A stretch of 6,258 nucleotides of DNA, from NCBI GenBank assembly GCA_031282125.1, contig JAITEH010000099.1, forward strand, positions 1 to 6,258, read 5' to 3'. Position numbers and translations under genes: made by a program. Shown piece after piece: positions 1-5,683 of the stretch (its first letter is position 1; each line of letters opens with the position of its first letter). The stretch comes from Campylobacteraceae bacterium (GTDB taxonomy: Bacteria > Campylobacterota > Campylobacteria > Campylobacterales > Campylobacteraceae). The notes below the pieces were generated by a model that did not search any database, was not told the DNA's origin, and saw nothing but the letters and a program-made list of their open reading frames with translations.

Positions 1-2
1 CG

Positions 3-50
3 GCGGATAATGGGCTCAAAACAGATGCCTTAAGGTTTAATTTACTTTAA
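3..50 (+). CDS. Possible C-terminal tail of an upstream gene (partial)
   Basis: Reading from base 3, one frame stays open for 15 codons and ends in TAA at 48-50. The translated tail is ADNGLKTDALRFNLL. It has an ordinary protein-like composition, and a plus-strand gene just upstream of ffh would be expected. The other two plus frames stop earlier, at 8-10 and 31-33. The fragment is too short to identify and the open frame could be chance. If real, its stop lies inside the proposed ffh promoter and 69 bp before the ffh start. Confidence 0.3.
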   Translation, partial: ADNGLKTDALRFNLL

Positions 51-69
51 AGCATCATTTTTGTATTAT
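41..69 (+). promoter_or_regulatory. Candidate sigma70 promoter for ffh
   Basis: TTTACT (41-46) matches the -35 consensus TTGACA at four of six positions. It lies 17 bp before TATTAT (64-69), which matches TATAAT at five of six. A transcript would start near 76 and leave a leader of about 44 nt before the ffh start codon. A second, poorer -10-like CATAAT (96-101) lies closer but lacks a good -35. This was found by eye in AT-rich DNA, where such matches arise by chance. Confidence 0.4.
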
Positions 70-106
70 TGCATTCTTTTAGCCTAAAGATGCGGCATAA
101 TTTTTC

Positions 107-113
107 AAGAGGA
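107..113 (+). promoter_or_regulatory. Ribosome binding site deciding the ffh GTG start
   Basis: AAGAGGA lies 6 nt before the GTG at 120. The same 7-mer at the same 6-nt spacing precedes rplS (3217-3223), which supports 120 as the true ffh start over the in-frame ATG at 69. Confidence 0.8.
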
Positions 114-119
114 TACAAA

Positions 120-1460
120 GTGTTTGATATTTTAACTGACTCTTTCAAGTCTGCTATAAATAAAATTCGTTTCAGCGACGACGAAAAAGCCCTTAAAAAT
201 GCGCTTGAAACACTGAAAAAATCCCTTTTAAAAGCCGACGTCTATCACAAAGTCGCAAAAGATTTGTTATCAAGCGTTGAGATTGATACGAAAAGATACG
301 GCATAGGTCAAAAGCAGTTTCTAAGAGCCATCAAAGAGAATTTGACGAAAGTTTTGAGCGCAAACGGCAATCAAGGTTTTGTATTTGCCGCGAAAGCTCC
401 GACAGTCGCTCTCATGATGGGTTTGCAAGGCAGCGGAAAGACGACTAGTACGGTGAAGTTGGCCGTGTATTTGAAGCTTAGAAAAAAGAAAGTTTTGATA
501 GCGGCGTGCGATTTGCAAAGATTAGCGGCAGTCGAGCAGTTAAGACAGCTTTGTTTGCAAAATGAGATAGATTTGTATGAAAACGAGCATGAAAAAAACC
601 CCGTCAAAATCGCAAAAGAGGCTTTAGAGAAAGCCAAAGAGGGATTTTACGACGTTTTGCTTGTGGATACTGCGGGTCGTTTGGCGATAGATGAAGAGCT
701 CATGAAAGAGCTTTCGCAGATAAAAGCGGCTTTGAGTCCTTTCGAGCAATTTTATGTGGCTGATTCTATGAGTGGACAAGACGGCATAAGAAGTGCGGTG
801 AGCTTTCATGAGAAGATAGGCATAACGGGCGTAATTTTAAGCAAATACGACGGAGACGGCAAAGGTGGAATCGCGCTTGGAGTGGCTTCGCAAGTCGGCG
901 TGCCTTTGAGATTTGTCGGTACGGGCGAGAAAGCTCATGATTTGGAAAGTTTCATACCTGAACGCATCGTGAATCGCTTGATGGGCGAGGGCGATTTGGC
1001 TACTTTGGCTGAAAAGACCACTACCGTCATAGATGAAAAAGAGGCTAAGGCGATAACAAAAAAGATTCAAAAAGGCGAATTTAACTTCAATGACTTTTTG
1101 GCGCAGATGGAGAGTATCAAAAAACTCGGAAGCATGAAATCGCTTCTTGGAATGATACCAGGACTCTCTTCCATGAGCGCGCAGTTGAAGGATTTTGACT
1201 TTGAGAACTCAGTAGAGATGAAGCGTATAAAAGCTATGATAAGCTCCATGACGCCAAAAGAGAGAGTAACGCCGTCTGTTTTAAATAACGCAAGAAAAAG
1301 ACGCATAGCTTCGGGTGCGGGACTTTCGCAGATGGAAGTAAACCGTTTTTTTAAGCAGTTCGAAAATGCCGCGAAAATGGCGAAAAAGTTTTCTGGCAAA
1401 AGCGGAATGGCAAATTTTCAATCGATGATGCAGGGGCAAAATCGCACTTTTCCAAGATAG
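120..1460 (+). CDS. ffh: Signal recognition particle GTPase Ffh (SRP54)
   Basis: Ffh is the protein subunit of the signal recognition particle. With 4.5S RNA it binds hydrophobic signal sequences on nascent chains and delivers the ribosome to FtsY at the inner membrane. The 446-residue product has the full N-G-M layout: a helical N domain (about 1-85), then the GTPase domain with P-loop GLQGSGKTT (101-109), DLQRLAAVEQL (131-141), DTAGR (183-187), SKYDGDGKGG (241-250) and GTGEK (267-271). A methionine-rich M domain follows (about 300-446), with RNA-binding segment RRIASGAG (394-401). The GTG start at 120 is chosen because AAGAGGA (107-113) sits 6 nt upstream and the product then begins MFDILTDSFK, as family members do. 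An in-frame ATG at 69 would add 17 atypical residues. Usual TKxD is SKYD here, and the usual proline of RPAA is leucine. A 79-bp gap separates it from rpsP. Confidence 0.97.
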   Translation: MFDILTDSFKSAINKIRFSDDEKALKNALETLKKSLLKADVYHKVAKDLLSSVEIDTKRYGIGQKQFLRAIKENLTKVLSANGNQGFVFAAKAPTVALMMGLQGSGKTTSTVKLAVYLKLRKKKVLIAACDLQRLAAVEQLRQLCLQNEIDLYENEHEKNPVKIAKEALEKAKEGFYDVLLVDTAGRLAIDEELMKELSQIKAALSPFEQFYVADSMSGQDGIRSAVSFHEKIGITGVILSKYDGDGKGGIALGVASQVGVPLRFVGTGEKAHDLESFIPERIVNRLMGEGDLATLAEKTTTVIDEKEAKAITKKIQKGEFNFNDFLAQMESIKKLGSMKSLLGMIPGLSSMSAQLKDFDFENSVEMKRIKAMISSMTPKERVTPSVLNNARKRRIASGAGLSQMEVNRFFKQFENAAKMAKKFSGKSGMANFQSMMQGQNRTFPR

Positions 1461-1469
1461 AGTTTATAC

Positions 1470-1491
1470 ATGAGCATTTTGTAATGCTTAT
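1470..1491 (+). other. Hairpin in the ffh–rpsP spacer (possible attenuator or processing site)
   Basis: ATGAGCATT (1470-1478) pairs with AATGCTTAT (1483-1491) around a 4-nt TTGT loop, giving nine base pairs including one G-T wobble. The hairpin lies 9 nt after the ffh stop. It is followed by the AT-rich TTATAAGCC rather than a clean T-run, so it is a poor intrinsic terminator. It could slow or partly stop transcription, or protect or process the mRNA between ffh and the ribosomal genes. The remaining spacer (1492-1525) shows no convincing promoter by eye. Confidence 0.4.
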
Positions 1492-1539
1492 TTATAAGCC
1501 CTGTGGACTTAATTTTATTATTTTTAGGAGATATAATAC

Positions 1540-1770
1540 ATGGCAACAGTAGTAAGACTAACACGTATAGGAAGAACAAAACGACCTTTTTACCGTATCG
1601 TTGTTACTGACAGCAGAAAAAGACGAGACGGAAACTGGATAGAGATATTGGGATATTACAACCCTTTGACAACGCCTGTTACTGTGAAGTTTGATACGGA
1701 GAGATTGAGTTATTGGAAAGGTGTCGGCGCGAAGCTTAGCGATAGGGTAGCAAAACTTACCGGAAATTAA
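1540..1770 (+). CDS. rpsP: 30S ribosomal protein bS16
   Basis: bS16 is an early-to-intermediate assembly protein of the 30S subunit that contacts the 5' and central domains of 16S rRNA. The 76-residue product shows the family pattern throughout: [19 protein letters not shown] near the N terminus, [18 protein letters not shown] in the middle, and the C-terminal [12 protein letters not shown] segment. It is slightly shorter than the E. coli protein and lacks a C-terminal extension. The ATG at 1540 is preceded by AGGAG (1526-1530) at 9 nt. It opens a tightly packed block, with only 2 nt to the KH gene. The ffh–rpsP–KH–rimM–trmD–rplS order is common in Campylobacterota, and rpsP–rimM–trmD–rplS is an operon in many bacteria. 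Confidence 0.98.
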   Translation: MATVVRLTRIGRTKRPFYRIVVTDSRKRRDGNWIEILGYYNPLTTPVTVKFDTERLSYWKGVGAKLSDRVAKLTGN

Positions 1771-1772
1771 TT

Positions 1773-2021
1773 ATGATAGATAATTTTTTAAAAGAGTTTG
1801 CAAAACTGATAGTTGAAAATCCCGACAGCGTGCGCGTTGAGGCAAATGAAATAGATAAAACTTTCAGTGAAATAACTATATATGTCGATAAAGTCGATAC
1901 GGGCAAAGTCATCGGCAAAGACGGCAAAGTCATAAATGCTATAAAAACCGTTATTGCCGCCTGCAAAGCCAAAAGCGGAAAATCTTACCGTATCAATATC
2001 AAATCCAACGATGAAGAGTGA
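1773..2021 (+). CDS. khpA: KH-domain RNA-binding protein, KhpA/YlqC type
   Basis: This is a small single-KH-domain protein of 82 residues. The KH signature is VIGKDGKVINAIKTVIAA, with the RNA-contacting GxxG loop at G48-K49-D50-G51. The first 40 residues (FLKEFAKLIVENPDSV and the following strand) match the KhpA/YlqC layout. In Gram-positive bacteria KhpA pairs with KhpB and affects RNA and cell-division control. The role in this lineage is less well defined and may be a general RNA chaperone or ribosome-linked factor. The gene starts 2 nt after the rpsP stop, with GGAAA (1762-1766) in the rpsP tail as a weak ribosome site, so coupled translation is likely. Its last 11 nt overlap rimM. The family assignment is firm and the function is inferred. 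Confidence 0.9.
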   Translation: MIDNFLKEFAKLIVENPDSVRVEANEIDKTFSEITIYVDKVDTGKVIGKDGKVINAIKTVIAACKAKSGKSYRINIKSNDEE

Positions 2022-2538
2022 CGAACTTATAGACGCTGCAAAACTTGGTCGCACTGTGGGGCTTAAGGGTTTTCTTAAGCTTCATGACTTCAGCGACTTT
2101 CCCGAACAGTTCAAAAAAGGCGAACGTTTTTTTGTTGATGAGAACGAAAGCCTTGAGATAGCGGAGTTTGACAAACAAAAAAATATAGTTCGGTTTGTCG
2201 GCGTGAGCGACAAAGATACAGCTTCAAAACTCACAAATAAAATCTTGAAAACTACCAAAGAGGCTACGAAAAATAGTTGCAAACTAAAAAAAGACGAATT
2301 TTTTTGGTTTGACATCATAGGATGCAAAGTCATAGAAGACGCAGAGATTTTGGGCACAGTGGACAAGATAGAGCGCATAGGCTCAAGCGATTATTTGCAC
2401 GTAATAACGGATGAGAAATTTGTCAAAAAAGGCTCTCAAAAGAGTTTTTTGATACCTTATATAGATAGATTTATCATTCATGCGGATATCGATGCCAAAG
2501 AGATTACTACGCGCTATGCCGCCTATTTTCTGGAATAG
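2011..2538 (+). CDS. rimM: 16S rRNA processing / ribosome maturation factor RimM
   Basis: RimM binds uS19 and helps mature the 3' (head) domain of the 30S subunit. The 175-residue product has the two expected domains. The N-terminal RimM barrel starts KLGRTVGLKGFLKL (11-24) with SDFPEQF after it. The PRC-barrel domain starts near 95 with EFFWFDIIGCKV and includes FLIPYIDRFI (146-155). The ATG at 2011 is chosen because the product then begins as family members do, whereas the in-frame ATG at 1954 would add 19 residues read from inside the KH gene. The start overlaps the KH gene end by 11 nt, and no Shine-Dalgarno sequence is visible in the 20 nt upstream. Translation therefore probably depends on ribosomes finishing the KH gene. 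The trmD start codon follows 3 nt after the stop. Confidence 0.95.
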   Translation: MKSDELIDAAKLGRTVGLKGFLKLHDFSDFPEQFKKGERFFVDENESLEIAEFDKQKNIVRFVGVSDKDTASKLTNKILKTTKEATKNSCKLKKDEFFWFDIIGCKVIEDAEILGTVDKIERIGSSDYLHVITDEKFVKKGSQKSFLIPYIDRFIIHADIDAKEITTRYAAYFLE

Positions 2539-2541
2539 AGC

Positions 2542-3240
2542 ATGGATTTTACTTTTGTTACGCTTTTCCCAAACCTCGTAAATCCATATTTTGAAGATTC
2601 TATCCTGCTGCGCGCCAAAAAAAGCGGAGCTGTGCGGATAGATTGCGTCAATCCGCGCGATTTTAGTCTCGATAAACACAAAAAAGTAGATGATTATAAA
2701 GCAGGCGGCGGAGCGGGGCTTTTGATGAGCGCACAACCGCTTTGGGACGCGTTTAAGTCTATCGGCGAAGAGGCGTATTTCATCTTTCCTTCGCCTGCGG
2801 GCAAGAGTTTTTCACAAAACGACGCCAAAAGATTGTCCAAAAAAAAACATATAGTTTTTGTGTGCGGAAGGTATGAGGGGATTGACGAGCGGGTGGTAGA
2901 GACTTATGCCGACGAGGTTTTTTCTATCGGCGATTTTGTCTTAACGGGAGGCGAGCTTGCGTCTTTATGCATGTGCGATGCTATAAGTCGAATGGTCGAA
3001 AATGTGCTTGGGAATGAAGAGTCTTTGCTGGAAGAGAGTTTTGAAAACACTCTCTTGGAAGCTCCGTCTTTTACAAAACCAAATGTTTGCGATGGTTTAT
3101 CCATTCCCTCAGACTTTTTAAAGGGAAACCACGCTATAATCTCGGGCTTAAAAAACAGAATGGCGCATGCAAAAACTTACTTTCATAGACCTGATCTGTA
3201 TAAAATAGTTAAAAATAAGAGGAACTATTATGCGAAATAA
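2542..3240 (+). CDS. trmD: tRNA (guanine37-N1)-methyltransferase TrmD
   Basis: TrmD methylates N1 of G37 in tRNAs, using S-adenosylmethionine, and so prevents +1 frameshifting. It is a homodimeric SPOUT enzyme with a trefoil knot. The 232-residue product carries GGGAGLLM (55-62), [12 protein letters not shown] (107-118) and the knot motif [13 protein letters not shown] (128-140). The substrate loop ends [10 protein letters not shown] (171-180), followed by GNHAII (195-200). It lacks the C-terminal extension of the 255-residue E. coli enzyme. R150 aligns without gaps with E. coli Arg154. The catalytic Asp169 position is a glutamate here, E165 in EESF, where E. coli has EDSF. The start is 3 nt after the rimM stop, with GGA (2532-2534) 7 nt upstream. 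The last 11 nt overlap rplS. A nine-A run lies at 2839-2847. Confidence 0.97.
   Translation: MDFTFVTLFPNLVNPYFEDSILLRAKKSGAVRIDCVNPRDFSLDKHKKVDDYKAGGGAGLLMSAQPLWDAFKSIGEEAYFIFPSPAGKSFSQNDAKRLSKKKHIVFVCGRYEGIDERVVETYADEVFSIGDFVLTGGELASLCMCDAISRMVENVLGNEESLLEESFENTLLEAPSFTKPNVCDGLSIPSDFLKGNHAIISGLKNRMAHAKTYFHRPDLYKIVKNKRNYYAK
3199..3204 (+). promoter_or_regulatory. Candidate internal -10 element ahead of rplS, inside trmD
   Basis: TATAAA (3199-3204) is preceded at 17 bp by CTTACT (3176-3181), a weak -35 that resembles the TTTACT proposed for ffh. A transcript would begin near 3211 and carry the rplS ribosome site. It could give rplS extra expression beyond the operon transcript. The -35 matches consensus at only three of six positions and the region is AT-rich, so this is tentative. 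Confidence 0.22.
3217..3223 (+). promoter_or_regulatory. Strong ribosome binding site for rplS inside trmD
   Basis: AAGAGGA lies 6 nt before the rplS ATG and within the trmD codons for residues K227-R228 and the start of N229. rplS can therefore recruit ribosomes independently, unlike rimM, which has the same 11-nt overlap but no visible Shine-Dalgarno sequence. Confidence 0.75.
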
Positions 3241-3589
3241 ATATATTGAAGCTTACGAAAATGCACAAACAAACGCTAAAGCGATTCCGGCTTTTCGCGC
3301 AGGTGATACGTTAAAAATTGCCATCAAAATCAAAGAGGGCGATAAACAAAGAGTTCAAAATTTTGAAGGTATATGTATAGCAAGACGCGGAAGCGGTACA
3401 GGCGAGACTTTCATCATTCGTAAAATCGGCGCAAACAGCGTAGGCGTAGAGAGAATATTTCCTATCTACAGCGACAGCATAGAGAGTATAACGGTAGTAA
3501 GACGCGGACAGGTAAGAAGAGCGAAACTATTTTATTTGCGCAACCTACGCGGCAAAGCTGCAAAAATTAAAGAGATTAAACAGTCTTAA
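3230..3589 (+). CDS. rplS: 50S ribosomal protein bL19
   Basis: bL19 is a 50S protein that sits at the interface with the 30S subunit and contributes to an intersubunit bridge. The 119-residue product is full length and matches the family from end to end. Visible segments include [20 protein letters not shown] (20-39), [20 protein letters not shown] (42-61), [19 protein letters not shown] (63-81) and the C-terminal [18 protein letters not shown]. The ATG lies inside trmD, whose last 11 nt it overlaps, and a good ribosome site is present. It is the last gene of the plus-strand block and faces uup across a 53-bp spacer. Confidence 0.98.
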   Translation: MRNKYIEAYENAQTNAKAIPAFRAGDTLKIAIKIKEGDKQRVQNFEGICIARRGSGTGETFIIRKIGANSVGVERIFPIYSDSIESITVVRRGQVRRAKLFYLRNLRGKAAKIKEIKQS

Positions 3590-3594
3590 TTGTT

Positions 3595-3618
3595 TTTTGC
3601 TGGATTGTACCCGCAAAA
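3595..3618. terminator. Weak hairpin between convergent rplS and uup, possible terminator
   Basis: TTTTGC (3595-3600) pairs with GCAAAA (3613-3618). After a T/C mismatch, GG (3602-3603) pairs with CC (3610-3611) around a 6-nt loop. The site is between two converging genes, 6 nt after the rplS stop, where a two-way terminator is expected. The outer stem arms are AT-rich, but no clean T-run follows on either strand, so it is weak or works with Rho. No better candidate was seen in 3590-3642. Confidence 0.3.
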
Positions 3619-3642
3619 TAGTATATTTCAACAAAAAGCGTT

Positions 3643-5568
3643 TTAGAGACGGCTTATCTTATCTTCTATCTCAAGATAACGTTCGATAAGCGGCTCTAAC
3701 TCGCTCTCCTTTGCAAAAAGTTGCTCAGTTAGTATCTTAATACCTATCTTCTGATAACATTCGGGATTTGCAAGACACTCTTTTGTCTCTTTTATCTCAT
3801 TTTCAAGCTTTTCTATTATTGACGGCAAAGTGCTGTAATCCAGATTTTCTTTATAGCTTAGTTTTTTTGAGTCTGTTTTTGGTTTCGCCGCTTGTGTGGT
3901 GATTAACTCTTTTTCGTAATTTTCTATCTCTTTTATCTCGCTCTCATACTCCAAAAACTCGCTGTATGAGCCGTAACTCTCCAGTATTTTCCCTTCGCCT
4001 TTAAAAATCAGCAGTTTTTTGGCGATTTTATCTACGAAATATCTATCGTGGCTGACAAACAAAACCGCCCCATGGTAGTTTTGGATATACTCTTCAAGGA
4101 TATTGATAGTCGGTATGTCAAGGTCGTTTGTCGGCTCGTCCAGTATAAGGCAATCCGTCTTTTTGGCAAACAAAAGCGCCAAGGCTATGCGGTTTTTCTC
4201 GCCGCCGCTTAGGATTCCTACCTTTTTGTCCAGATACTCTTTGGGGAAAAGGAAGTTTTTCAAATAGCCGAATACATGCATACTTTTTCCGCCGACATCG
4301 ACTGTGTCTCCGCCTTTGGGACAAAATGTCTCAAGTATATTTTTGTCGTCGTTTAGCATGACTCTTTGCTGGTCGAAATATCCTACTTCAAATTCGCCTT
4401 TTTTGATTTTCCCTTCATCGCATTTTAGTTCGTCTATCAAAAGTTTCAGTAAGGTGGATTTTCCCGCGCCGTTTTTGCCGACGATAGCTATGCGGTCTTT
4501 TTGCATGATTCTCATGGAAAAGTTCTTTATGAGGCATTTTTCACCGAGATTTTTTGATACGTTTTCAAGCTCAAAAAGCATTTTTTGTCTATTTACGGAC
4601 TTTTCTTGGTTGAAATTGTGCTTCTCTCTTTCTATCTCAAGTTTGATTTTTCTTATGCAGCTTGGATTTTTTTTCGCCTCGTCTCTGAGCTGATAGACTC
4701 TGCTTTTTCGTCCCTCATCTCTTTTGAGTCTTGCTTTGACGCCGCGTCTTAGCCACTCTTCTTCGCTTTTTAAAAGTTTCAAAAGATTTTCATGCTCTTT
4801 TTGCATGGAGTGCAGTAAAGCCTCTTTGCCCCTCAAATAATCAGCATAACCTCCGTCAAAACTTCTCAATTTACAGTTATCTATCTCAACCGCTCTTGTA
4901 GCTATCTTGTCTATGAAATATCTATCGTGAGAGATAAATACGAGTGTGAATTTCTCTTTCAAAAGCATATCTTCCAAAAACGCCGTCATATAAACGTCCA
5001 AGTGGTTTGTCGGTTCGTCAAGCAGCAAAATATCGGGCTTTTTCAAAAGCAGCCCAGCGAGCGCTATCCTTCTTCTCTCGCCGCCGCTAAGAAGCGAAAC
5101 GGTTTTGTTTTCGTGCTCTTTCAGGTCAAACTCTTCGATGATTCTTTTGATTTTGTCGTCTATGTTCCATGCGTTGTGAGCGTCAAGATAAGAGGCTATC
5201 TCAAGCTGTTTTTTCATGAGCTCTTCGTTGTCGAAATCCTGCTCTATCCTAAGGCTTAACTCTTCGTACTCAAGGCGTTTTTTTGTAATCTCAGTAAGCT
5301 CCAGCTCGATGTTTTCTCTTACGGTTTTGTCTTCTTGAAATTCGGGATTTTGCTCAAGCATTTCAACTTTTATATTGTTTTGGATGACTCTTCGCCCGCT
5401 GTCGCTTTCAAGAGTTGCGTTGATAATCTTCATGAGCGTGGATTTGCCGCCGCCGTTCTTGCCGATGATGGCGATTCTCTCTTTCTCTCCTATGAACAGG
5501 CTAACCTCTTCGAGTATTTTCCCCGTCTCATAACTTTTGCTGACGTCTATCAAATCTAAAAGCGCCAA
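3643..5568 (-). CDS. uup: ABC-F ATPase, Uup-like
   Basis: This is a soluble ABC-F protein with two ATPase domains and no membrane segment. In the first domain, Walker A is GKNGGGKST (36-44), the signature LSGGE (160-164), Walker B LLLDEPTNHLD with catalytic E185, and the switch histidine H214. In the second they are GKNGAGKST (364-372), LSGGE (453-457), LILDEPTNDLD with E478, and H507. All are intact, so it should hydrolyse ATP. The linker contains EEEWLRRGVKARLKRDEGR (269-287), and MHVFGYLKNFLF (430-441) also follows E. coli Uup, as does the charged C-terminal coiled-coil region (about 540-641). The 641-residue length also fits Uup (635). Uup affects transposon excision, branched DNA and ribosome function. 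The TTG start (5566-5568) has AAAGGA 5 nt upstream and gives the family-typical beginning MALLDLIDVSKSY. Another ABC-F subgroup remains possible. Confidence 0.9.
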   Translation of the reverse strand: MALLDLIDVSKSYETGKILEEVSLFIGEKERIAIIGKNGGGKSTLMKIINATLESDSGRRVIQNNIKVEMLEQNPEFQEDKTVRENIELELTEITKKRLEYEELSLRIEQDFDNEELMKKQLEIASYLDAHNAWNIDDKIKRIIEEFDLKEHENKTVSLLSGGERRRIALAGLLLKKPDILLLDEPTNHLDVYMTAFLEDMLLKEKFTLVFISHDRYFIDKIATRAVEIDNCKLRSFDGGYADYLRGKEALLHSMQKEHENLLKLLKSEEEWLRRGVKARLKRDEGRKSRVYQLRDEAKKNPSCIRKIKLEIEREKHNFNQEKSVNRQKMLFELENVSKNLGEKCLIKNFSMRIMQKDRIAIVGKNGAGKSTLLKLLIDELKCDEGKIKKGEFEVGYFDQQRVMLNDDKNILETFCPKGGDTVDVGGKSMHVFGYLKNFLFPKEYLDKKVGILSGGEKNRIALALLFAKKTDCLILDEPTNDLDIPTINILEEYIQNYHGAVLFVSHDRYFVDKIAKKLLIFKGEGKILESYGSYSEFLEYESEIKEIENYEKELITTQAAKPKTDSKKLSYKENLDYSTLPSIIEKLENEIKETKECLANPECYQKIGIKILTEQLFAKESELEPLIERYLEIEDKISRL

Positions 5569-5573
5569 AACAG

Positions 5574-5579
5574 TCCTTT
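5574..5579 (-). promoter_or_regulatory. Ribosome binding site supporting the uup TTG start
   Basis: On the minus strand AAAGGA sits 5 nt before the TTG at 5568-5566. No in-frame ATG fits better, and the TTG gives a product beginning where other Uup proteins begin. Confidence 0.7.
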
Positions 5580-5596
5580 GTCAAAAAAATGTGAGT

Positions 5597-5602
5597 ATAA
5601 TA
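5597..5602 (-). promoter_or_regulatory. Candidate -10 element for uup
   Basis: The minus strand reads TATTAT, five of six matches to the -10 consensus, about 28 bp upstream of the uup start. A transcript would begin near 5590. No good -35 lies at the usual distance (the hexamer at 17 bp reads CTATAC), though a weak -35 is common in Campylobacterota. The plus strand also reads TATAAT at 5596-5601, so orientation is not certain. Confidence 0.3.
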
Positions 5603-5623
5603 CTATCTTTTTTATGAAAGTAT
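5600..5623. repeat. Imperfect inverted repeat in the divergent spacer
   Basis: ATACTATC (5600-5607) and GAAAGTAT (5616-5623) form an inverted repeat with one mismatch and an 8-bp AT-rich centre. It lies between the two divergent start regions and next to both candidate -10 elements, a typical operator position. In DNA this AT-rich, a seven-of-eight match is not strong evidence. Confidence 0.2.
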
Positions 5624-5637
5624 AGATATTTTTTATA

Positions 5638-5643
5638 TATAAT
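5638..5643 (+). promoter_or_regulatory. Candidate -10 element for the exported-protein gene
   Basis: A perfect TATAAT at 5638-5643 lies in an AT-rich tract 31 bp before the proposed GTG start. A transcript would begin near 5650 and have a short leader with the ribosome site AAGG (5663-5666). The hexamer 17 bp upstream, TGAAAG, is a poor -35. Confidence 0.45.
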
Positions 5644-5665
5644 ATACGGTTAATTTTTAAATAAG

Positions 5666-5683
5666 GTGAAAATAGTGAAAATA
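5666..5683 (+). repeat. Tandem 9-bp direct repeat spanning the start codon
   Basis: GTGAAAATA occurs twice without a gap, at 5666-5674 and 5675-5683. The unit is three codons long, so both copies offer an in-frame GTG start and differ only by three added N-terminal residues. The downstream GTG is preferred because AAGG (5663-5666) then lies 8 nt upstream. Confidence 0.85.

Noticed and set aside
69..119. In-frame ATG at 69 as an ffh start, adding 17 residues
   Set aside because: The added residues (MHSFSLKMRHN...) do not resemble family N termini and no ribosome site precedes it. The GTG at 120 has AAGAGGA at 6 nt and begins at the conserved position. Position 69 also falls in the candidate promoter.
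1067..1399. 110-codon minus-strand open frame within ffh
   Set aside because: It is antisense to the conserved Ffh M domain and looks like a shadow frame.
1532..1537. Perfect TATAAT just before the rpsP start
   Set aside because: It lies downstream of the AGGAG ribosome site and 2 nt before the ATG. A transcript from it would begin inside the coding region.
1954..2010. In-frame ATG at 1954 as a rimM start
   Set aside because: It would read 19 residues out of frame from the KH-domain coding sequence and has no family similarity. The ATG at 2011 gives the standard RimM beginning.
2383..2736. 117-codon minus-strand open frame across the rimM–trmD junction
   Set aside because: It is antisense to two well-identified genes and has no recognisable protein features.
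3135..3140. TATAAT within trmD as an internal promoter
   Set aside because: The -10 match is perfect, but the hexamer 17 bp upstream (GACTTT) is a poor -35 and the bases encode ordinary TrmD codons. The TATAAA nearer rplS is slightly better placed.
4304..4693. 129-codon plus-strand open frame within uup
   Set aside because: It is antisense to the second ATPase domain of uup. Its composition (Ser, Phe, Leu rich) is the expected mirror of Lys/Glu-rich coding, and uup is intact across it.
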